A DNA stretch of 11,158 nt, from the NCBI GenBank assembly GCA_002470605.1, contig DKND01000116.1, positions 226 through 11,383 on the forward strand, read 5' to 3'. The stretch comes from Opitutia bacterium UBA7397. Its GTDB lineage: Bacteria; Verrucomicrobiota; Verrucomicrobiia; Opitutales; UBA953. This document shows positions 5,760-11,158 of this stretch, piece after piece (the stretch's first letter is position 1; the number at the start of each line of letters is the position of its first letter). The position numbers were made by a program, and so were the translations under genes. Below the pieces are notes generated by a model that worked only from the letters and a program-made list of their open reading frames with translations, ran no database searches and was not told the DNA's origin.

Positions 5760-8453
5760 TTACTTTAAGATCTGACGAAGAACGTAAGGCAGGATGCCGC
5801 CATGGCGGTAATATTCGCCTTCGATGGCCGTATCGATGCGGGCTACGAGCGGGGCCTTATCGACACTGCCGTTGGCGCGGCGAATCACGAGCGTGACCGG
5901 TGTCTTTGGCTTGATCGGGCTGGAAAGACCCTCGAGGTCGAACGTCTCGGTGCCATCGAGGTTGTACGAAGCGGCATTCTTGCCGTCGGTGAATTCGAGG
6001 GGAAGTACTCCCATGCCGAGGAGGTTGGAGCGGTGGATGCGCTCGAAGGACTGGGCGACCACGGCACGGATGCCGAGGAGCGCGGTGCCTTTCGCGGCCC
6101 AATCCCGAGACGAACCCATGCCGTAGTCGACGCCGCCAAAGACGATCATGCCTTCCTTGCGACTTTCATAGATTTTGCAGGCATCGTAGATCGCCTCGAT
6201 TTTTCCTTCAGGTTGAACCTTGGTGAAGCCGCCTTCTTTACCCTCGGCCATGCGGTTCTTGACCTGGGTGTTGGCGAACGTACCGCGAGTCATGATGCGA
6301 TCGTTACCGCGACGTGAGCCGTAGGAGTTGAAATCTTTCTTGCTGACGCCGGCGGCGAGCAGGAATTTACCGGCGGGAGTTTCTTCTTTGAATGCTCCGG
6401 CAGGCGAGATGTGGTCGGTGGTGACGGAGTCGCCCAAGATGGCCATCGGACGAAGTTTCGTCAGGGATGGTACCGGCGGCGGGGTCATCGAGAAGTTTTG
6501 GAAGAAAGGCGGTTCCTGGATGTAGGTCGACGATTCTTTCCAGCTGAAACGTGCGCCTGTGCCGCCTTGGACTCCTTTCCATTCGGCCGTGGCATTAGCC
6601 AGGGAGTCGGCGGCATATTTGGATTTGAACATCGCTGGCTTAAGCCCGCGAGCGACGTGTTCCGCCACTTCGGCCTGCGTAGGCCAGAGATCCTTGAGGA
6701 AGACAGGTTTGCCATCTTTGCCCGTGCCGAGCGCTTCGGTGTCGAGGTCGATATCGACCCGTCCGGCGAGCGCGAAGGCCACGACCAGAGGAGGTGACAT
6801 CAGGAAGTTTGATTTCACGGCGCCATGGACGCGGGCTTCGAAATTACGATTACCGGAGAGCACTGAAGCGGTCACCAAGTCGCCCTGTTTGATGGCGCCT
6901 TCGATGTCGGCATCGAGCGGGCCCGAATTCCCGATACAGGTCGTGCATCCGTAGCCCACGAGATTGAAGCCCAGCTTATCCAGGTAGGTCGAAAGATTGA
7001 TCTCGTTCAGATAATCCGTCACGACACGCGAACCTGGCGCCAACGAACACTTCACGTTGGCATTGACGGTGAGGCCTTTCTCGACGGCCTTTTTGGCGAC
7101 GAGGCCGGCGGCGACCATGACGGAAGGATTGGAGGTGTTGGTGCAGGAAGTGATTGCGGCGATGACGACGGAACCGTGATTGAGGGCGCGTCCGGTGGCG
7201 CCGACAGCAATCGAAGCCGAGCGGTCAGCGGCAGACTTGCCGAAACCGTTCTTGTCCTTGCCCGCGACGAAGAGGGTATTGAAAGAATCTTTCAGCTTGG
7301 GGAGATCGATTCGATCTTGAGGGCGCTTGGGTCCGGAGACGCAAGGAACGACAGTACTGATGTCCAGATCGATGGTCTGCGTGTAATCGATGCTGCCAGC
7401 CTTAGGTATGCCGAAGAGACCTTGGGCCTTGTAATATTCCTTCACTAATTCGATGTGCGATTCTTCACGGCCGGTTTGACGGAGGTAATCGAGGGATTTT
7501 TCGTCGACGGGGAAGAAGCCCATCGTGGCGCCATATTCCGGGGCCATGTTGGCGATGGTCGCACGGTCGGCAAGGGAGAGGGCTTCGGTGCCTTCGCCGT
7601 AGAATTCGACGAATTTTCCGACCACCTTCGCTTTGCGGAGGATCTCGGTCAGGCGGAGCGTGAGGTCGGTGGCGGTGACGCCTTCGCGGAGACGGCCGGT
7701 AAGATTGACGCCGATTACTTCGGGGGTCTGGAAGTAGACGGGTTGGCCGAGCATGCCGGCTTCAGCTTCGATGCCGCCTACGCCCCAGCCCACGACACCG
7801 ATGCCATTGATCATGGTCGTGTGCGAATCGGTTCCGACCAGCGTGTCGGGATAGAAGACGCCGTTCTTTTCGAAGACCAGCTTGGCGAGGAACTCCAAGT
7901 TTACCTGGTGGACGATGCCGATGGCCGGAGGGACGACGCCAAAGGTCTTGAACGCTTGCATGCCCCATTTCAGGAATTCATAACGTTCGGTATTGCGGCC
8001 GAATTCTTCGCGAAGATTTTCGAGGAAGGAAGTAGCTGTGCCAGCACGGTCGACTTGGACGGAGTGGTCGACTACGAGGTCAACCGGGACGAGGGGCTCG
8101 ATGACAGCGCTATCTTTGCCGAGCTTGGCGACGGCTTCGCGCATCGCAGCCAGGTCGACGAGGAGAGGGACGCCGGTGAAGTCTTGGAGGACAATCCGTG
8201 CGACGACGAAAGGGATTTCGGTATCAACGGGCTTGGTGGCGTTCCATTTGACGAGCGTCTTAACGTCGGCCTCGGTGACGGCGACGCCATCGCAGTTACG
8301 TAGGACGGATTCGAGAACCAGACGAATGGAAACGGGCAGGCGCGAAATGTTGCCATGGCCGGATTGTTCGAGAGCGGGCAGGGAGTAGATCTGTCCGGAT
8401 TTGCCTCCCGCGGAAAACGGGCGAAGGGCTTTGAAGGGGTCTTGGGCGGCCAT
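5760..8453 (-). CDS. acnA: Aconitate hydratase A (AcnA/IRP1 type)
   Basis: Aconitase isomerises citrate to isocitrate through cis-aconitate in the TCA cycle, using a [4Fe-4S] cluster. The 897-residue protein is normal for the AcnA/IRP1 class. From the chosen start the cluster ligands are Cys437 (in TSCTNTSNPS), Cys503 and Cys506 (in GYGCTTCIGNSGPL), the same numbers as in human IRP1. Other signatures are DSHTTMINGIGVVGWGVGGI, SVLSGNRNFEARVH, LGDSVTTDHISPAGAF, SYGSRRGNDRIMTRGTFAN and DYGMGSSRDWAAKG, the last carrying the active-site Ser-Arg of the swivel domain. FEARVH has Ala where E. coli AcnA has Gly. The ATG at 8453 starts MAAQDPFKALRPF as in relatives; an in-frame TTG at 8498 is less likely. 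No Shine-Dalgarno is seen. Terminators bound it on both sides, so it is probably monocistronic. Confidence 0.98.
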   Translation of the reverse strand: MAAQDPFKALRPFSAGGKSGQIYSLPALEQSGHGNISRLPVSIRLVLESVLRNCDGVAVTEADVKTLVKWNATKPVDTEIPFVVARIVLQDFTGVPLLVDLAAMREAVAKLGKDSAVIEPLVPVDLVVDHSVQVDRAGTATSFLENLREEFGRNTERYEFLKWGMQAFKTFGVVPPAIGIVHQVNLEFLAKLVFEKNGVFYPDTLVGTDSHTTMINGIGVVGWGVGGIEAEAGMLGQPVYFQTPEVIGVNLTGRLREGVTATDLTLRLTEILRKAKVVGKFVEFYGEGTEALSLADRATIANMAPEYGATMGFFPVDEKSLDYLRQTGREESHIELVKEYYKAQGLFGIPKAGSIDYTQTIDLDISTVVPCVSGPKRPQDRIDLPKLKDSFNTLFVAGKDKNGFGKSAADRSASIAVGATGRALNHGSVVIAAITSCTNTSNPSVMVAAGLVAKKAVEKGLTVNANVKCSLAPGSRVVTDYLNEINLSTYLDKLGFNLVGYGCTTCIGNSGPLDADIEGAIKQGDLVTASVLSGNRNFEARVHGAVKSNFLMSPPLVVAFALAGRVDIDLDTEALGTGKDGKPVFLKDLWPTQAEVAEHVARGLKPAMFKSKYAADSLANATAEWKGVQGGTGARFSWKESSTYIQEPPFFQNFSMTPPPVPSLTKLRPMAILGDSVTTDHISPAGAFKEETPAGKFLLAAGVSKKDFNSYGSRRGNDRIMTRGTFANTQVKNRMAEGKEGGFTKVQPEGKIEAIYDACKIYESRKEGMIVFGGVDYGMGSSRDWAAKGTALLGIRAVVAQSFERIHRSNLLGMGVLPLEFTDGKNAASYNLDGTETFDLEGLSSPIKPKTPVTLVIRRANGSVDKAPLVARIDTAIEGEYYRHGGILPYVLRQILK

Positions 8454-8521
8454 GGTTAGTGAGGTATGGAAAAGGGTGAACGCAGGGCGTAGGGCCAAGC
8501 GAGGGAATAGCCAAAAGCAAA

Positions 8522-8552
8522 GAAGGCGGTCGGGGCAAGCCCGACCGCCTTC
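8522..8552 (-). terminator. Rho-independent terminator of the peroxiredoxin gene
   Basis: A perfect 13-bp inverted repeat, GAAGGCGGTCGGG (8522-8534) and its complement (8540-8552), with a 5-base loop, starts 19 bases past the peroxiredoxin stop. On the minus strand the stem is followed by a T-rich tail TTTGCTTTT. The tail is interrupted, but the G+C-rich stem is unusually strong. It lies between the peroxiredoxin and the acnA start, so acnA must have its own promoter in the roughly 68 bases that follow; I see no convincing one there. Confidence 0.85.
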
Positions 8553-8571
8553 AAATCAGCTTCAATTTCGC

Positions 8572-9057
8572 TTAGGCTTCGACGGCCTTCTTGATCTTGG
8601 CGAAGTTAGGCATCGAGGCCGGGTCGCGTTTGACTTCCGAGTGAACGACATTGCCATTCTTATCGGCGACGAAGACGGAGCGCTTGGCTACGTTAAGGAG
8701 GCCGGTCTTTTCGGGAATCACGCGCGTATCCTTAACCTTGAAGGCTTTGACGGCCACGCGGTTGAAGTCGGAGACAACGGTGACGCTGATATTGTTCGCT
8801 TTAACCCAAGCTTCTTGGGCGAAGGGGCTGTCGACGGAAATGGCGATAATATCGGCCTTAAGGGACTTATACTCATCGAGTAAACCCGAGAACTTACAGA
8901 GCTCATCGGTGCAGACTCCCGTAAAGGCGAGTGGGACGAAGAGGATAACGGTCGAACCTTTGCCGACATTACGACGCAGGCTGACTTCAACGAGTCCGGC
9001 ATCGGTTTTTTGCTTAAGGCTAATTTCAGGGAGGGGCTGGCCAACTTTGAGGGGCAT
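8572..9057 (-). CDS. Peroxiredoxin, AhpC/TSA family (thioredoxin fold)
   Basis: Thiol peroxidase of 161 residues, predicted cytosolic, that reduces hydrogen peroxide or organic hydroperoxides. The active-site motif PLAFTGVCTDELC gives Pro42, Thr46 and the peroxidatic Cys49. Cys54 lies five residues on, the spacing of the resolving Cys in PrxQ/BCP-type enzymes. The PLAFTG segment and overall size also recall the mycobacterial AhpE type, so the subgroup is uncertain. IAISVDSPFAQEAW, VVSDFN and KRSVFVADKNG are typical of the fold, and there is no signal peptide. The reductant (thioredoxin or other) is not evident from the neighbours. The ATG at 9057 begins MPLKVGQPLPEISL, the normal N-terminus; CCC precedes it and no Shine-Dalgarno is seen. 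The gene has its own candidate promoter (9129-9157) and a strong terminator, so it is likely a single-gene unit. Confidence 0.94.
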   Translation of the reverse strand: MPLKVGQPLPEISLKQKTDAGLVEVSLRRNVGKGSTVILFVPLAFTGVCTDELCKFSGLLDEYKSLKADIIAISVDSPFAQEAWVKANNISVTVVSDFNRVAVKAFKVKDTRVIPEKTGLLNVAKRSVFVADKNGNVVHSEVKRDPASMPNFAKIKKAVEA

Positions 9058-9128
9058 GGGTATGGGGGTGAGGGTTAAGGACTTACAAATAAGGCAATCA
9101 TAAGCCCAAGAGCAAGAACGGAGGCTGA

Positions 9129-9157
9129 ATTATGCCATTTATGGTCATTTTTCGCAA
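9129..9157 (-). promoter_or_regulatory. Candidate promoter of the peroxiredoxin gene
   Basis: On the minus strand, TTGCGA (9157-9152, four of six -35 bases) is followed after exactly 17 bases by CATAAT (9134-9129, five of six -10 bases). A start near 9122 would give a leader of about 65 bases before the ATG at 9057. It sits in the only long gap of this strand's right-hand gene run (9058-9198). Confidence 0.5.
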
Positions 9158-9173
9158 CCCCATGGTCGTTGCG
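9153..9173. repeat. Inverted repeat over the peroxiredoxin -35 element
   Basis: CGCAAC (9153-9158) and GTTGCG (9168-9173) form a 6-bp inverted repeat with a 9-base spacer, covering the proposed -35 box. No T tract follows on the minus strand, so it does not look like a miaA terminator. A dimeric regulator could bind it, but this is only a suggestion. Confidence 0.3.
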
Positions 9174-9198
9174 GCACTAAAAGCACCTATTTTTACCT

Positions 9199-10092
9199 TT
9201 AGGATTCGATGCCGTCTTTAGCTAATCCAAGGCGTTTAAACCATTTATGCTGCTTTCTGACCAAGGCCCAGGTGTCGAGATTGATGCGCTCAGCCAAGCC
9301 ATCGAGGGCAACCTTACGTCCATCGGTTAGCCAGTCCATTGTCGCCCGGTAGCCCACGGCACGAGAGGATGCGAGTTCGGGGTCGAGATTAAGGGACAGA
9401 AGGTAGCTCGCCTCTTCGATCAAGCCCTCGCGTAGCATTGCCTGGGTGCGTTGGCCGATTCTTAGGCGAAGTTCCGAGTCCGGGCGTTCGAGGAGGTCAA
9501 AGGTGATCGTGTGATCGGCGAATGGGCCGCGTCGGGAAAGGAACTCGTCTCTGAGCGAATTGAGATCCCGAGCGGTGGCCAGACGGCGTTCCAAGGCTTT
9601 CGCGACACGGATGGGATTTTGGGTATCGAGCCAAGTGGGAAGCGGGCCGCTTTCGAGGTTACTCAGGCGGGTTAGCAAGGCCGGTAGGCCTTGCCGCATC
9701 AGTTCGCGGACCTCGGCGATGATCTCGTCGCTGATCGGCACGTCATCGGTCACGGGGCCGAAAAAGACGGCCAGATAAAAACCGCTGCCGCCAGTAATAA
9801 GAATTTTTTTACCTCGGGATTGCGCCGAGGCGATGGCGTTGCGGGCCATCGTGATGAATTGCAGGACCGAATAACGCTCGGTCGGTTCGACGAGGTCGAT
9901 GCCGTGGTGGCGGATGCGGGCTTGTTGTTGCGCGTTAGGCTTGGCCGACCCGATATCCATGTGCCGATAGACGCAGACCGAGTCGCAGGAGAGAATCTCG
10001 GCATCATGCTTCTCCGCCCAATCCAGCGCAGTATCCGTCTTTCCGACCGCAGTGGCGCCGGTGATGATATGGAGTGGCGGGACGCCGTTCAT
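9199..10092 (-). CDS. miaA: tRNA dimethylallyltransferase
   Basis: MiaA transfers a dimethylallyl group to N6 of A37 in tRNAs reading codons that start with U, which stabilises codon pairing. The 297-residue protein is slightly short for the family (about 300-320). It has the P-loop GATAVGKT (12-19), CDSVCVYRHMDIGSAKP (36-52) with the catalytic Asp37, ITGGSGFYL for the prenyl-donor region (Ser in place of the usual Thr), and GYRATMDWL. Near the C-terminus RKQHKWFKR matches the family's KRQ-TW-R block, although Trp stands where the usual TRQ motif has Arg. The ATG at 10092 overlaps the cdsA stop by four bases (ATGA), so its translation is probably coupled to cdsA. No clear terminator follows before the peroxiredoxin promoter. 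Confidence 0.96.
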   Translation of the reverse strand: MNGVPPLHIITGATAVGKTDTALDWAEKHDAEILSCDSVCVYRHMDIGSAKPNAQQQARIRHHGIDLVEPTERYSVLQFITMARNAIASAQSRGKKILITGGSGFYLAVFFGPVTDDVPISDEIIAEVRELMRQGLPALLTRLSNLESGPLPTWLDTQNPIRVAKALERRLATARDLNSLRDEFLSRRGPFADHTITFDLLERPDSELRLRIGQRTQAMLREGLIEEASYLLSLNLDPELASSRAVGYRATMDWLTDGRKVALDGLAERINLDTWALVRKQHKWFKRLGLAKDGIES

Positions 10093-10976
10093 CCCGCTTG
10101 TTTGGCCCAGGTCAGGCAGTACGAAAGTAAAATCAGGGCCGCCGGTGCGGTCAGGATAAGGCTATCAATCAGATCGAGCGCGCCGCCGATGCCTGGGATG
10201 GTGGCACCGGAATCTTTGACGCCCGCAAGGCGCTTAAAGACGGATTCTACTAAGTCGGAAGGGATACTCAGGATGGCCAGCGGCAGCGCCATAATGGCAG
10301 CTTTACCTGGGGTCATGAATTCAAGCCCTAGCGGGCCGCTGCACAGCCAAGCGAAAATCGCCGAGGCTAGGGCGGAGCACGCCAGACCGCCGAGGCATCC
10401 TTCCCAGCTTTTGGCCGGACTGATATTCGGCGCGACTTTGTGTTTTCCGAAGGGCACGCCAATGAGAAGCCCGCCGACATCCGTGAACTTCGTCGCGATG
10501 ATGACCCAGACCACGTAGTAAAGCCCGACAGGTTTACGATTCAACAATTGGCCGTCTTCCATGCGGGCGATGGCTACCAGCGCCGAAAGCATGAACGGAA
10601 TATAGAGGAAGCCGTATAATGTCGGCATCCGACGAAGTAACAGCGGGACTTCGCCGGGTCGGCGGAGAAGAAGAATCAAGTGGAGGCCGATGGCCAGGGA
10701 TGTCGCAGTCAGGAAGTAGTTCGCCTGGGCCCGCGCGTTAGCGAAAAAGAATAAGCAAAATAGCAGAAGGAGACCGGCAAGGATGCCGTTTAACCTTGGT
10801 TGGGTGACGCCTGGGATCTTTTCGGCCAATTGGTAGAATTCATATTGCGCGACGGAGACCAGAAGCGCCAGCAGCGCGAACGCGGCTTGTTCGGCGACGG
10901 AGAATAGTCCGCCGACCCAAATGACGACGCCCACGACGACCCAGAGGCCTACGGTGCTTAAGGTGCGGTAGATCAT
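10089..10976 (-). CDS. cdsA: Phosphatidate cytidylyltransferase (CDP-diglyceride synthase)
   Basis: CdsA makes CDP-diacylglycerol from phosphatidate and CTP at the inner membrane, the branch point of phospholipid synthesis. The 295-residue protein has about eight hydrophobic segments, beginning with residues 8-24. ATKFTDVGGLLIGVPFGKHK (161-180) with Asp166, and SPAKSWEG (186-193), are conserved family blocks. The C-terminal signature reads ESVFKRLAGVKDSGATIPG (244-262), then IGGALDLIDS. The usual form is PGHGG followed by DR, so the His is replaced by Ile263 and the Arg by Leu269, while Lys254, Asp255, Asp268 and Asp271 are kept. It starts inside the uppS stop codon (ATGA overlap) and ends inside the miaA start. 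UppS-CdsA adjacency is common in bacteria. No Shine-Dalgarno is visible. Confidence 0.94.
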   Translation of the reverse strand: MIYRTLSTVGLWVVVGVVIWVGGLFSVAEQAAFALLALLVSVAQYEFYQLAEKIPGVTQPRLNGILAGLLLLFCLFFFANARAQANYFLTATSLAIGLHLILLLRRPGEVPLLLRRMPTLYGFLYIPFMLSALVAIARMEDGQLLNRKPVGLYYVVWVIIATKFTDVGGLLIGVPFGKHKVAPNISPAKSWEGCLGGLACSALASAIFAWLCSGPLGLEFMTPGKAAIMALPLAILSIPSDLVESVFKRLAGVKDSGATIPGIGGALDLIDSLILTAPAALILLSYCLTWAKQAG

Positions 10977-11158
10977 GCGTTGGGGGTGGCCTGAACTTGT
11001 TCGCGGGTCATGCCGAAGCGACGTTCCCGTTTGCCAAATTCAGCCAGGGCCAGCTGTAATTGTTCTTTCGTAAAGTCCGGCCAGAAGACGGTGGAAAAGA
11101 CGATCTCAGCGTAGGCGGATTGCAGGAGTAAGAAGTTGCTCAGGCGAAATTCGCCGGA
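10973..11158 (-). CDS. uppS: Isoprenyl transferase / undecaprenyl diphosphate synthase, 3' part only
   Basis: Only the last 61 codons lie in the window; the gene continues past the right edge. UppS condenses isopentenyl diphosphate units onto farnesyl diphosphate to build the C55 carrier lipid for peptidoglycan and other envelope polymers. The visible part begins SGEFRLSNFLLLQSAYAEI and continues with VFSTVFWPDF, matching the conserved C-terminal region of cis-prenyltransferases (family form SGE-RLSNFLLWQSAYAE and WPDF). FGKRERRFG follows, and the protein ends QATPNA. Its TGA overlaps the cdsA ATG by four bases, so uppS, cdsA and miaA appear to be translated as one coupled series. Confidence 0.95.
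   Translation of the reverse strand, partial: SGEFRLSNFLLLQSAYAEIVFSTVFWPDFTKEQLQLALAEFGKRERRFGMTREQVQATPNA

Noticed and set aside
7455..8303. A 282-codon plus-strand frame opposite acnA
   Set aside because: Antisense shadow of a highly conserved aconitase; Asp/Glu/Gly-rich with no domain.
8454..8498. Upstream TTG start for acnA, adding 15 residues
   Set aside because: The ATG at 8453 gives the usual AcnA N-terminus, and the cluster cysteine numbers then agree with the family.
9153..9173. Inverted repeat considered as a miaA terminator
   Set aside because: On the minus strand it is followed by A residues rather than a T tract, and the 6-bp stem has a 9-base loop.
9691..10518. A 275-codon plus-strand frame spanning the miaA/cdsA junction
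   Set aside because: It is antisense to two well-supported genes and crosses their overlap, with no family resemblance.

Overview
The window is a stretch of ordinary housekeeping chromosome, about 55% G+C by eye, most likely from a member of the Verrucomicrobiota or the wider PVC group. This assignment is an inference. It rests on the style of the aconitase and CdsA sequences, on an LpoB-type lipoprotein cluster, and on start sites that almost never carry a Shine-Dalgarno motif. No mobile element, CRISPR array, phage gene or defence locus was seen.

Layout. On the minus strand at the left edge is a complete one-piece tmRNA gene (ssrA, about 28-396) with a readable 17-residue tag and a very good promoter at 447-474. 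Reading rightwards from it is an AEC-family membrane transporter (626-1579). Next is a tight plus-strand group of three lipoproteins: a COG3014-like protein (1647-3038), a YcfL/DUF1425-like protein (3035-3466) and an LpoB-like penicillin-binding-protein activator (3476-4021). A DAO-family FAD oxidoreductase follows (4074-5123). Everything after that lies on the minus strand: aroQ (5174-5650), acnA (5760-8453), an AhpC/TSA peroxiredoxin (8572-9057), miaA (9199-10092), cdsA (10089-10976) and the 3' end of uppS (10973 to the window edge).

How the genes work together. The three lipoproteins look like a co-translated envelope module; in E. coli the YcfL and LpoB counterparts are also neighbours, and LpoB activates the peptidoglycan synthase PBP1B. 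uppS, cdsA and miaA are chained by two 4-base stop/start overlaps. UppS makes the undecaprenyl carrier for peptidoglycan, CdsA makes CDP-diacylglycerol for phospholipids, and MiaA prenylates tRNA. The peroxiredoxin has its own promoter and a perfect 13-bp terminator stem. acnA also ends in a clear terminator.

The points most worth a second look are the Asp at +2 of the LpoB-like lipoprotein, the altered CdsA signature, the near absence of Shine-Dalgarno motifs with CC just before most ATG starts, and the inverted repeat over the -35 element of the peroxiredoxin promoter. No clearly undescribed system is evident.
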